64,000 nt of DNA from NCBI RefSeq assembly GCF_003290085.1, contig NZ_QMKJ01000004.1:62001-126000 (forward strand), in the 5' to 3' direction. Numbering within the stretch: position 1 is the stretch's first letter; every line of letters starts with the position of its first letter. This DNA is from Aliidiomarina sp. B3213. GTDB taxonomy: Bacteria; Pseudomonadota; Gammaproteobacteria; Enterobacterales; Alteromonadaceae. Below are positions 16,495 to 25,267 of this stretch, in pieces. The translations under genes and the position numbers were made by a program. Below the pieces are notes generated by a model, which was not told the DNA's origin, made no database searches, and saw only the letters and a list, made by a program, of their open reading frames with translations.

Positions 16495-17432
16495 GACTTT
16501 AATTCAGGCGAGGGTAATTCAAGCTCATATAATGAGAACAGCTTGAATAGTAGAAAAATTAATGGATGAGTTGGTTTACGACATGCCATTAACTCTATTG
16601 GATCCACCATGGATGTATGTGCGAGAGCTTCAATATTCTTCCTATGATGTGGATATAAAGTGAGAAGGTATTTTTTTAGTGCTTTTGCCCATTGTTCTTT
16701 TACTAACTCACGCATCGGTGAATCCTTTTCACTACAGAAGCTGCTTTCTAAAAATACTCTTTTATGAAGCTTCATCTCTTCTCGACACGCCTCAACTCCC
16801 TTTAAGCGAATTCGCGCGGTCTCAAAATCTAACCAACGATGAAGAACTGTCAGCTTTGGCTGGAAACATTTACTGCGGTCAAAAAAATCATCACTATGCT
16901 TAAATCCCTTAAAATCAGAGTTCTCGCGATGATAGAGCACTTCTTCATGCTCGTGGCAGATGAATGCGGTCATATCCTGATGTTTCGTTCGCCAAATTCC
17001 GAATCCGTATTTTTGTACAGATTCTTCGTAGCACTTCGGGCAAAATTTAAGAGACTGAAAGCTGAACAGAACCCTTTCTGCACGAAAGAGAAAATATGCA
17101 CCCATGCTTATTTTTATATTTAGTACGTGAGCATGACTGTCTATCCAACTATCAGAATCTAAAAAACCTCTCCAAAACCCTCCTCCAAGGTGATTTTCTA
17201 TTAACTCTGCTCTGGACATGGTGCTGAAAAATGGGCTCATCCTAACAGCCCATTTGGGAACCGCCTCCCCAAAGCGTCTTGGGGCAGGCATGTCCATTTC
17301 TCTGAATAATGCCGCCTCACTGTGGCATTCTGAGAACTGAATCAGTCGGTGTAAATAACCGAACAGATATTCATCTTCTTTGATGACAAGATTATCAATA
17401 AGCAAGCTTGCGAAGGTTTCTTTCGGCATCAT
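16491..17432 (-). CDS. TniQ-family protein (short form)
   Basis: A 313-residue protein. It opens with EDEYLFGYLHRLIQFSECHS, the usual TniQ N-terminus, and has a zinc-binding motif CPKCYEESVQKYGFGIW...CHEHEEVL at about residues 128-160. A helical C-terminus follows with no obvious helix-turn-helix, unlike the next gene. Short TniQ proteins act as adaptors between a targeting factor and TnsC. The ATG lies two bases after the tnsC stop, and the stop overlaps the next gene, so all are one transcript. Whether it works with or instead of the long TniQ cannot be told from sequence. Confidence 0.85.
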   Translation of the reverse strand: MMPKETFASLLIDNLVIKEDEYLFGYLHRLIQFSECHSEAALFREMDMPAPRRFGEAVPKWAVRMSPFFSTMSRAELIENHLGGGFWRGFLDSDSWIDSHAHVLNIKISMGAYFLFRAERVLFSFQSLKFCPKCYEESVQKYGFGIWRTKHQDMTAFICHEHEEVLYHRENSDFKGFKHSDDFFDRSKCFQPKLTVLHRWLDFETARIRLKGVEACREEMKLHKRVFLESSFCSEKDSPMRELVKEQWAKALKKYLLTLYPHHRKNIEALAHTSMVDPIELMACRKPTHPLIFLLFKLFSLYELELPSPELKS

Positions 17433-17434
17433 AC

Positions 17435-18724
17435 TTACTCACTCCAATCTTGCTCGATTAACCTGTCAAAGAATTCCTTGTCATTTTTACCTCTAGACTT
17501 AGCAGGATCAGTATCTTTAGGTTTCTCAGCTAATTTAAGATTTTTGCCAGAGCTTACTGATTTGCCTTGTCTCATTTTGAATTGTGGTTTTATAGAGTCA
17601 TCACGAATATGAGTATTTATGTGCGCCTCATACAGGTAATTTGAAAGATTTGATTGTGAGAGTTCCTCACTCAATTTAAGAAGGTAACTTGTCATCCTTT
17701 TCAGTTTACTGATATTCCCTTCCGTATAATAAAATATGAGGTGTTTGAAATCTTCGGTAAGCCATTGAGGTTTCAATCCAAGAAAATTGAGCATCGTTGC
17801 CTCGACCATCTCTTCCCAAGTATGAGACTCAATGTCGTATGCATTCAACTTGACAAGACCATCACTCAAAAGGCGACGCTCTGTTTGCTCAGGCTGGTCT
17901 TTTTCCGTAAACAAATCCACCACCTCAGGTGTGCCAATGAATAACATTGGAATGCCTAAGTCATTATATAAATCTTCTAAAAACTCATTGGTGAGTCGCT
18001 TTGCATCTTTTGTTTTTTTGCTATTAAGTACAAATTGAACATCATCGATAACGATCAGTCCCAGACCGACCATACGGCAGAGTTTAATGACGTGAATAAT
18101 TTCATCTCCGACTGTTCGTCCCTGTATTCTGGAAGCTAGACTCGTGCCGAGTTTTTCATCTATTGCCCCCAAAATTGATATCAGGAATGGACGTTTACTG
18201 CTGGTGCTTTTCATATACACCTTGATGTAAGGTATCTGAGGTAGACGCCGTCCTCCTGTCTGTGGTGAGGGCGCATGGTAGTATTCACTGACATCAAATA
18301 AAGACAATACCTTTTCGATCTCCTTTGTTTTACCTTGCCCAGAGCGCCCGATAATCAACATAGAGCTACCCGCATCCGATATTGAGGGCGGTCTGGGAAT
18401 GTCTTTAACTTTTTCGCTTCCGTCCTCTATACAGCACAGATACTTGTCATAAGTATCTTCTTTTGGGTGTCGGTTTAAGTAGCCGGTAAAAATCAGGTCG
18501 TGAATACTAGTGTAGAGTTCATAAGTATGCTCTGTTGGAACAAAGAACCTCTTAGAAAGATACTTAAGTCGAACTCCGCCAGAGGCGTCGTTAAACCCTT
18601 CTTTTTTGTCGCTTCTTTCTTCGAGTCTATCTAACACTTCTGACTCAGTAAGCCGCATACTCTGAAGCCTCTCGATAAAAGGGTTCCCATTAATTAGTTC
18701 TTCTAAAAAATCATCATTACTCAT
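17435..18724 (-). CDS. tnsC: TnsC-like AAA+ transposition regulator
   Basis: A 429-residue AAA+ ATPase. Walker A is GRSGQGKTKEI (about residue 130) and Walker B is GLIVIDDVQF (about 225), followed by a TniB/TnsC-type sensor region (PMLFIGTPEVVDLF). TnsC proteins polymerise on target DNA and hand the site to TnsA/TnsB. The ATG at 18724 is selected because GGAG lies eight bases upstream and it overlaps the tnsB stop by 8 bp; the longer start at 18787 would only extend into tnsB. The C-terminal tail (after residue 370) is basic and charged, a likely TnsA/B contact by analogy with Tn7. Confidence 0.88.
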   Translation of the reverse strand: MSNDDFLEELINGNPFIERLQSMRLTESEVLDRLEERSDKKEGFNDASGGVRLKYLSKRFFVPTEHTYELYTSIHDLIFTGYLNRHPKEDTYDKYLCCIEDGSEKVKDIPRPPSISDAGSSMLIIGRSGQGKTKEIEKVLSLFDVSEYYHAPSPQTGGRRLPQIPYIKVYMKSTSSKRPFLISILGAIDEKLGTSLASRIQGRTVGDEIIHVIKLCRMVGLGLIVIDDVQFVLNSKKTKDAKRLTNEFLEDLYNDLGIPMLFIGTPEVVDLFTEKDQPEQTERRLLSDGLVKLNAYDIESHTWEEMVEATMLNFLGLKPQWLTEDFKHLIFYYTEGNISKLKRMTSYLLKLSEELSQSNLSNYLYEAHINTHIRDDSIKPQFKMRQGKSVSSGKNLKLAEKPKDTDPAKSRGKNDKEFFDRLIEQDWSE

Positions 18725-20891
18725 CTTTGTACTCCGTTGGTTGGTCGTTATACATTTGGGAGTTCTCAGACAAGTCCAAAGTCCCAAAATCTAGTCTTGA
18801 TTCAATCGAATCACGAACAATCTCCGCTTGTTGTTCAGCTTTAAAGTTGTCTTTGATACCTGCAACCATTCCCTTCCTATCTATGACTTTCTTAGTTGAT
18901 GATTGGTTGGAATTTATGAGGTTTTGCAGTTCAAATCTGTCGAGGTTTCGGTCTTTTCGATTTATAGATTTAGATCGCGCTTGTAGCTCTCTGAGCTGCT
19001 GAATTTCCTCATAAACAAGCTCTGCATAGCTCTCTAAATTGGTTCCAATCGAGAACTCTATAATCTCATTGTCAAATTGCTTGGAACGAAACCATGCAAA
19101 TCGCGGGTCATCGGGGTTGGTTCTAACATCAATTGTCTTTGGTGTCTTACGAAGCATTATTTCAGTCTGCCATTCTTGAAAGGCCTTATGCTCCGTAAAG
19201 TAGGAAAGTCGATTTGACTTTAAAGTAATCCCGCTTTTTCCAATAGTGGCCTCAACGCGGTCTAATAGCGCATATTTAATTTGTTCTTTGGGCCTTCTGA
19301 CACCTCCACCCATCTTGCCTGAAATGTGTCTGTTCCAGATTGAGATAGGAGTAGGAGCGACACCGTCTAACACATCAAATGTTTGTAATCTGGAGAAGTT
19401 CACTCTTCTTTTATTGAAAGAAAGAATGGCCTTGATGACGAGTTGATTTAGGGTCTGGATGTCATATCTCGCGAAGTTTGATGGATGAGCCGAGTCTTTG
19501 GCGGGTCGGCGCTTTACCGAGCCATCTAGCTGCTGAATTACAATTTGATCAATAGCGTTAAAATTTACTTCTACCGTGCCCTTTCGTTTTCCCAAATAGG
19601 CAGGAGCATATGTTATCGTCTCTAGCTTTAAGTCCTCTGCAATAATGTCATCGAATAGCTTTGTCGTGTACTCTCCAGCTCTATCACAAAGTAAACGGGT
19701 ACAAACGTGCTCACAGGGCCAATCACTATCATCTATGGGAATTCCATACTTTCTACAAAACTCAACTTTGTTTGTAAAAGCGTTGTATAGAGCCCTTTTT
19801 ACTGCCGCAGTTCCGGTTTGAAACGTCAACGTATACCCAACAATCATAGTGCTATAGCTGTCTACGATAAAATATAAATAAGGTCTCCCAAGCACCTTTG
19901 GTGAGTCTTTACCGTTTTCATCCTGAACACGAGACACCACATAAAGATTCAAGGTTGTGGCATCAATTTCATAGGTATGCGACGGGCCTAAGGAATAGTC
20001 CTGAGCCCTTCCCACAGTGAGCTCATGATTATTCTGAACATTCTTGGAGCTAGTTTTGTACACTTCCCATTTTTTATAATTCACATTCTTTTTGAAGTGA
20101 TAGGAAAATTGCTCTAATGAGATTAACTTCAAAGGGTCGGGTATTAGCTCCTCGATACCGTACACGTTAATTATTTTTGTACAGAGTTTTGATGAATATA
20201 AAGCGAACAATGCTGAAAGATGATGATTTTGGGCTCTCGGGAGTATCGATTTGATAAACTTTTTTATCCGCGTCTCATCTTCTTGGTTAAAGTCCCTCCT
20301 TAAATAATCATCAGACAACCCTTTTCTACCTATATAGTTCCCTCCGCGCGTTTTTTTCATTTCATTCGCAGCTTCATGATCTAGAGGTAACTTTCGGCCT
20401 TTCCCACAGACATGGGTCATTGGCAGTAATGCTAACCGATGGCTACCAAAAGCAAGATATTGATTAAGATACTTGTATAGGGTTTGGACAGAGATTGAAC
20501 CCGCAGATGCATATTTCTCAAGGACTTCCTTAGACAAATCACCTTTGATATACAGTTCAATTTCTTGTGTATCAATGAGCGGTTTGATTATTTGGTATTT
20601 TCGCAGAGCATCGACTTCCTTCTCTTCCGTAACAGAGTTGTACAGATCTGAACCGATGAAGTCGTTTTCAGCTCTATCAAAGCCTTCGAATGCATATCCA
20701 TCAATTGGATCTCCGATGGCTATCACAATAGGTTTACAAGGCTTCACACGCTGCAATGAGAGTGCAACCCGGTTAGTAGTTGGAAATGTCCAACACACTG
20801 TATAAACGAGGCCGGGAACTGACTTGTGAACTAACAGTTCATTAACTCTATAGTCAAAGTTAGTTGAGGAATGCGCAACTACCATGCCCAT
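18717..20891 (-). CDS. tnsB: TnsB-like DDE transposase
   Basis: A 724-residue transposase of the Tn7/Mu retroviral-integrase fold. The three catalytic acids are visible in order: YEIDATT (D, about residue 297), LLCDRAGEY (D, about 398) and KGTVEVNF (E, about 435). N-terminal helical domains bind the transposon ends, and the C-terminal beta-barrel and tail contact TnsC. It catalyses joining of 3' transposon ends to target DNA. The length agrees with Tn7 TnsB (702). It overlaps the tnsA stop by 13 bp; a second ATG two codons in is possible. All catalytic residues are intact, so the element may be active. Confidence 0.92.
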   Translation of the reverse strand: MGMVVAHSSTNFDYRVNELLVHKSVPGLVYTVCWTFPTTNRVALSLQRVKPCKPIVIAIGDPIDGYAFEGFDRAENDFIGSDLYNSVTEEKEVDALRKYQIIKPLIDTQEIELYIKGDLSKEVLEKYASAGSISVQTLYKYLNQYLAFGSHRLALLPMTHVCGKGRKLPLDHEAANEMKKTRGGNYIGRKGLSDDYLRRDFNQEDETRIKKFIKSILPRAQNHHLSALFALYSSKLCTKIINVYGIEELIPDPLKLISLEQFSYHFKKNVNYKKWEVYKTSSKNVQNNHELTVGRAQDYSLGPSHTYEIDATTLNLYVVSRVQDENGKDSPKVLGRPYLYFIVDSYSTMIVGYTLTFQTGTAAVKRALYNAFTNKVEFCRKYGIPIDDSDWPCEHVCTRLLCDRAGEYTTKLFDDIIAEDLKLETITYAPAYLGKRKGTVEVNFNAIDQIVIQQLDGSVKRRPAKDSAHPSNFARYDIQTLNQLVIKAILSFNKRRVNFSRLQTFDVLDGVAPTPISIWNRHISGKMGGGVRRPKEQIKYALLDRVEATIGKSGITLKSNRLSYFTEHKAFQEWQTEIMLRKTPKTIDVRTNPDDPRFAWFRSKQFDNEIIEFSIGTNLESYAELVYEEIQQLRELQARSKSINRKDRNLDRFELQNLINSNQSSTKKVIDRKGMVAGIKDNFKAEQQAEIVRDSIESRLDFGTLDLSENSQMYNDQPTEYKDE

Positions 20892-21781
20892 GCGTAATGC
20901 TCCTGAGCAGGGTAAACAAAAGTAGAGTCTTCTAGTGGTCTAAATAGGTCTATCTTGAGAGTTTTATGCCAAATGAGATACCAAAAAATCGAGTAGGTTT
21001 TTTCAAAAGAAATATTAATGGCAGAAGAGGATTTATTAATAAAATCACGTAATCGATAGCATGGCGTATCATCAAGCAATCTAAGCATTTCATGGGTCGC
21101 GTTTTTTAGAATCGCTCTTGGCACATCCAAATCTCTGAACCTGCGTGCCATGTCTATATTCTTCGAAAAAGCCGGCTGTACCATCCATGCCTTAGAGGTA
21201 ATCACACGAAACTCATATCCTTGAGTCTTTTCCCAGTACACTCTTTCAATTTCTATCTTATCTTTCGTTCGTCCAACAATCCTATCCTTTCCATCCTCGA
21301 CGGATACATCCTGATCATACTTTAAGGATACTGCAATGCGATTAGCCTCTTGGGTCAGGACATCTTTATACTCAAACAAAAAGTCCGTCGTCATAATCGA
21401 TGCCTGATACCCCTTATTCTCATCTTTTACCAAGCCTGACTTTGGAGCAAACCTTGGGTGAGGAATGTTCAACTCGCTAGCAATGCGAATTGTTTCATCA
21501 ACGTTCAGAATGGGATATTGGGTTTTCACATTCGAAACATTACTCAGAAAGGACAGAGCAATGCCAAATCGACGCTCTAGATCAGATAGATACTCTTGGC
21601 GACGTTCAGAAGAGCTAAGCTGCTCTGAGGAGGCATTCCCTGCGCTAGAGAACTGCCGCGCGGTAATGTAAGAAACATACTTGCCTTCAAACTTCTTTTT
21701 GTCCAAATACTTTTTTACTTTGCTTTCAGTCAACTCTGTGCGTGCAGGCTGCTTAATTTTCGGTTTGTCTACATTTCTCAT
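20879..21781 (-). CDS. tnsA: TnsA-like endonuclease
   Basis: A 300-residue protein with a restriction-endonuclease-type N-terminal domain. The segments SDLERRFGIALSF (E), SIMTTDFLFEYKD (D) and RIAVSLKY (K) are in the TnsA catalytic order. A winged-helix C-terminal region follows. TnsA cuts the 5' ends of Tn7-like elements, so insertion is cut-and-paste. The ATG at 21781 has AAGGTGAGA just upstream; the longer start at 21817 lies in the candidate transposon end. It is the first gene of the transposition operon. Confidence 0.88.
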   Translation of the reverse strand: MRNVDKPKIKQPARTELTESKVKKYLDKKKFEGKYVSYITARQFSSAGNASSEQLSSSERRQEYLSDLERRFGIALSFLSNVSNVKTQYPILNVDETIRIASELNIPHPRFAPKSGLVKDENKGYQASIMTTDFLFEYKDVLTQEANRIAVSLKYDQDVSVEDGKDRIVGRTKDKIEIERVYWEKTQGYEFRVITSKAWMVQPAFSKNIDMARRFRDLDVPRAILKNATHEMLRLLDDTPCYRLRDFINKSSSAINISFEKTYSIFWYLIWHKTLKIDLFRPLEDSTFVYPAQEHYAWAW

Positions 21782-22023
21782 AACTCTCACCTTTAAATAA
21801 GTTATTAAAATAGACAATTCAAACTAAAAGATCAAATAAAAGATCAAAATTATATTTTATCACCATAAAACCCATTAAAAACGCATATTGAAAAATACTA
21901 ATTTGCATTTTAAATTGACATTTTAAGGTTTCGTGATACTTATAACTTTATAAAATAGATCTTTATTAAAAATAAATATCACAAAAGCCACTTTTAATAT
22001 CAAAAACAAAAATTATGTCAACA
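21782..22023 (-). repeat. Candidate Tn7-like right end with TnsB-type repeats
   Basis: Very A+T-rich DNA between tnsA and the next ORF. Read on the minus strand from 22023 inward, it starts TGTTGACATAATTTTTG. It then contains TTTTTGATATTA and TTTTGTGATATTT and, nearer tnsA, further related pieces (TTTTATGGTGATAAAA, TTTGATCTTTTA). Terminal TGTTGA and internal TGATATT repeats match my memory of Tn7-like ends. The flanking five bases are CGAGT (22024-22028). No matching left end was found, so the boundary is provisional. Confidence 0.4.
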
Positions 22024-22085
22024 CGAGTAAATATAAACCATTGATTAACAATGGTTAATGGAAAAATAAAACGCGGGAGTTTTTC

Positions 22086-22277
22086 ATGATAAAAATAAAT
22101 GAAGGGAGCCTTTTAGCATTCGAGGCATTCTTGAAAAATCAGTGCGGAGGACATCAAAAGACGTTTGAAAATTTCTCCGCGCATTTTGAAATGAGGTCTA
22201 AGGAAGCTATCTCGAACAAAAGCCAATCAGAAGACTGCCCCGCATTGCCCAATGAGAAGACAAATAAAGGTGACTGA
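22086..22277 (+). CDS. Hypothetical small protein
   Basis: A 63-residue ORF with ATG preceded by GGGAG six bases upstream. The sequence (MIKINEGSLLAFEAFLKN...) is polar and helical, with no membrane segment or motif. It begins 62 bases outside the candidate transposon end and reads towards the GmrSD gene. I do not recognise it. The good ribosome site is the main reason to keep it. Confidence 0.4.
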   Translation: MIKINEGSLLAFEAFLKNQCGGHQKTFENFSAHFEMRSKEAISNKSQSEDCPALPNEKTNKGD

Positions 22278-22487
22278 TTACTAATATGGTGTAGAAGAAA
22301 TGAGCTAACGCACACTTCGTTTCATTGCTAACCGCTGCTGGATATTCGAGAGCTTTGAACTTGAGGAATTTCCGTTTAAATCACCTTTGTGGCAGGATAT
22401 CGAAATTGCCTTTAATATGTATGTGTGTGCAACTCAATGGAGTCACGAAGTTAAAAGGCAAACGCATCAATACTAAGGACTGGTCAA

Positions 22488-22868
22488 GTGATAAGCAAAA
22501 AGCAACCTGATGTGCTCAGAGTGGTTCAGTTCATTTTAGACAAATCAACGAAGAACGAAGCCTTCAGCGTACAATCAGCAACGAAAAGCATAGAGTTGAA
22601 TGGATTAACTAGGCATCAGTTAGCTCGAATCATGCGAGACATCTGCCTCGCCCCTGAAGATGATGGCAGCCTTGAAAGGTATACCACTGTAAATAATGAC
22701 GATTTCGATAATCATTCTTGCCATTGGCAGCTCAATGCCAATGCTTACTTCAACTATTTATCATACAAATCTGTAGAGATCGCTAAGAGAGCTTTGTGGA
22801 TATCCATCCTCGCATTAACACTCACAACCTTAGGGTTAGTGGTGAGCGGCATTGACGTCCTTAACTGA
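22488..22868 (+). CDS. Hypothetical protein with winged-helix-like N-terminus and C-terminal membrane segment
   Basis: A 126-residue protein. Residues 5-50 (DVLRVVQFILDKSTKNEAFSVQSATKSIELNGLTRHQLARIMRDI) are helical and could form a winged helix. The C-terminal residues 100-124 are a membrane helix (LWISILALTLTTLGLVVSG). The GTG start has AAGGA eight bases upstream. It lies 105 bases before the GmrSD-type gene on the same strand and may be its operon partner, either a regulator or a membrane sensor. I do not recognise the family. The region 22278-22487 holds no supported gene. Confidence 0.5.
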   Translation: MISKKQPDVLRVVQFILDKSTKNEAFSVQSATKSIELNGLTRHQLARIMRDICLAPEDDGSLERYTTVNNDDFDNHSCHWQLNANAYFNYLSYKSVEIAKRALWISILALTLTTLGLVVSGIDVLN

Positions 22869-22973
22869 CTGTATAAATTGAAGCCAATAACACTAGGCTA
22901 TTGGCCGGGGAATAAAAGTAATGGCACAACAACTGAACAGTATGTGTACCGCGTTATATGGGCTTGATCTGAT

Positions 22974-25082
22974 ATGAAAGCGACCGAAGCGAAACTACTG
23001 GAGTTTCTGAAGAGATCTCCTCAATTTGTTATTCCAATTTACCAACGAACTTACTCGTGGAAAGTAAAAGAGTGCCAGCAATTATGGGATGACATTATAC
23101 GTAGCGGCAACAATGATGATATTAATGCCCATTTCATGGGATCAGTTGTCTATGTTGAGAAAGGCTTGTATTCAGTCTCATCTCAAACTCCTCTTTTGGT
23201 AATTGATGGACAGCAGCGTTTAACCACTATTACCCTTTTGATCGCAGCTTTAACCGAAGTAATTGGTGATCAAGAGCCATTAAAAGAGTTCAGCAAAGCC
23301 AAACTAAAAGGTTACTACCTAACTAACCCGCTTGAAAGCGGCGAGAAATTCTACAAGTTAATATTATCACAAACAGATGATTTGTCATTAAAAGCGATAA
23401 TTAAAGGGTTAGAGCAGCCCAATGAAAGATCGATTAGGGTAGTTGAGAACTTTGATTTCTTTAAAACGAAACTACAAAAAATGGCTGATTTGAAGCCAGT
23501 TTGTAGAGGCTTAGCGAAACTGATGCTTGTCGACATTTCTCTCAACCGCGAGCAAGACAACGCCCAGCTTATTTTTGAGAGTATGAACTCAACAGGTAAG
23601 GAGCTGAGTCAAGCGGATTTAATCCGTAATTATATTCTTATGGGTCTGGAGCCTGAGCACCAAACCCACCTGTATGAACAATACTGGCGACCAATGGAAC
23701 TAGCATTTGGGCAACAGGCATATAGCGACTATTTTGATAGCTTCATGCGTCATTTCCTTACTGTTAAAACACGCGAAATTCCTAAGATTAACGATGTTTA
23801 CCACGTATTTAAGGAGTATTCCACACGACCACACGTTGCTAGCAAAGGTGTAGATGAACTCGTTAAAGACATTAGAAACTATGCGGTCTACTTTTGTGCT
23901 TTCGCTTTAGGTAGAGAACAAGACGAACAATTAAAGCTGGCATTTAAAGACTTACGAGAATTGAAAGTTGATGTTGCTTTTCCACTTTTGCTTGAGTTGT
24001 ATTCAGACTATTCAACTCAACTCTTGAGCCACGGTGAGTTCCTGTCTGCTGTCCGTATTATTGAAAGCTATGTATTCAGACGCGCTATTTGCGAAATACC
24101 GACAAACTCGATGAACAAAACCTTTGCACGTATGGGTATGAGTCTGAAAAAGGATCGGTATTTAGAAAGCCTTAAAGCGTCGTTTATGTTACTGCCGTCT
24201 TACCGTCGGTTTCCGAGTGATGAAGAATTCCATAGAAAAATACAAACCAAAGATATCTATAACTTCCGAAGTAAAAGCTATTGGTTGAGACGGATGGAAA
24301 ACTTTGATCGTAAAGAGCGTATCTTAGTTGATGAATTCACCATTGAGCATATTTTGCCGCAGGCTGATAACAATTCTGAAAAATTACCTACAGTGTGGCG
24401 CTCGGAGTTAGGAGATGACTGGGAACGAATATGGGAAACATATCGTCACACTCTAGGCAACTTAACGTTAACTGGATACAACTCTGAATACAGCAACAAT
24501 GCATTCCTTGATAAATGCGAGCACGAATATGGTTTCAAATTTAGCCCACTCAAGATGAATGAAGGAATTGCGGCTGAATCCCGATGGAATGAAGCCGCAA
24601 TTCAAAAGCGTGCAAACAAACTAGCAGATAAAGCCACTCAGGTATGGGCAAAAGTTGAATTACCGAAAGATATTATCGATGCTTACAAACCTAACCAAGA
24701 TCGGCCCACAGGGTACAGTTTAGAAGACCATCCACATCTAGTGGTTGGTAAAATAGCAGAGATTTATCAAGCCTTTCGTAAAGCAGTATTGGAAATTGAC
24801 CCTTGTGTTACAGAAGAGATCAAAAAGCTTTATATCGCATTTAAAGCGGAGACAAATTTTGTAGATGTAGTGCCTCAGGCAAAAAGACTACGCCTGTCGT
24901 TAAACATGCCATTTGCAGAAATAGATGACCCACGAGGGTTATGTAAAGACGTTACCAATTTAGGCCGTTGGGGCAATGGTGATATTGAAGTGGGACTCGA
25001 AAATGTTGAGGATATTCCTCATATCATGTCATTAGTTATCCAAGTATTTGAGCGGCAAATTGAATCTACACCAATAATCTAA
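22974..25082 (+). CDS. GmrSD-type single-chain restriction protein (DUF262-DUF1524-DUF5655)
   Basis: A 702-residue protein. The N-terminal DUF262 domain has IPIYQRTYSWK and the nucleotide-binding DGQQRLTT (about residue 80). DUF1524 follows with an HNH-type core, FTIEHILPQ...TLGNLTLTGYNSEYSNNAF, at about residues 460-520. The C-terminal 110 residues (LVVGKIAEIYQAFRKAV...RLSLNMPF...GDIEVGLENVEDI) match DUF5655. DUF262-DUF1524 fusions are type IV restriction enzymes (GmrSD/BrxU-like) that cut modified phage DNA, driven by nucleotide hydrolysis. The ATG has no strong ribosome site. It is convergent with the Hsp70-AAA operon, with 185 bases between them and no gene in that gap. Confidence 0.85.
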   Translation: MKATEAKLLEFLKRSPQFVIPIYQRTYSWKVKECQQLWDDIIRSGNNDDINAHFMGSVVYVEKGLYSVSSQTPLLVIDGQQRLTTITLLIAALTEVIGDQEPLKEFSKAKLKGYYLTNPLESGEKFYKLILSQTDDLSLKAIIKGLEQPNERSIRVVENFDFFKTKLQKMADLKPVCRGLAKLMLVDISLNREQDNAQLIFESMNSTGKELSQADLIRNYILMGLEPEHQTHLYEQYWRPMELAFGQQAYSDYFDSFMRHFLTVKTREIPKINDVYHVFKEYSTRPHVASKGVDELVKDIRNYAVYFCAFALGREQDEQLKLAFKDLRELKVDVAFPLLLELYSDYSTQLLSHGEFLSAVRIIESYVFRRAICEIPTNSMNKTFARMGMSLKKDRYLESLKASFMLLPSYRRFPSDEEFHRKIQTKDIYNFRSKSYWLRRMENFDRKERILVDEFTIEHILPQADNNSEKLPTVWRSELGDDWERIWETYRHTLGNLTLTGYNSEYSNNAFLDKCEHEYGFKFSPLKMNEGIAAESRWNEAAIQKRANKLADKATQVWAKVELPKDIIDAYKPNQDRPTGYSLEDHPHLVVGKIAEIYQAFRKAVLEIDPCVTEEIKKLYIAFKAETNFVDVVPQAKRLRLSLNMPFAEIDDPRGLCKDVTNLGRWGNGDIEVGLENVEDIPHIMSLVIQVFERQIESTPII

Positions 25083-25267
25083 AAACTAGCGTAGGCAAAA
25101 AACTAAGCTAAAGAGAGCGGCGAGAAAGGCTCCTCTCCTCGTTTTGAGATTGAATGTACTGCATTTATCTGCTGTTTTTTGCCTGATATTTTTTGCGTTG
25201 GGTTCAAAGTGCTCAAAAGAATGACTGTTTTGAGAAAGACCTACTGCATAAAACTTTACTAACAAAA

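Larger units (their letters stand above)
14890..22023 (-). mobile_element. Tn7-like transposition module (tnsABC plus two TniQ/TnsD proteins)
   Basis: Five overlapping minus-strand genes encode a TnsA-like endonuclease, TnsB-like DDE transposase, TnsC-like ATPase and two TniQ-family targeting proteins. The gene order tnsA-B-C-tniQ-tniQ matches Tn7-like elements, including the Tn6022/AbaR-type tniCABDE layout. No cas genes, CRISPR array or tnsE are present. A candidate right end lies at 21782-22023. The left end was not found, so the extent of cargo to the left is unknown. Confidence 0.85.

Noticed and set aside
14890-22023. CRISPR-associated transposon
   Set aside because: The TniQ pair raised the idea, but no cas gene, repeat array or atypical repeat was found in or near the module.
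22325-22510. Plus-strand ORF of 61 residues before the winged-helix-like gene
   Set aside because: No ribosome site, odd composition, and it overlaps the better-supported GTG-started gene at 22488.
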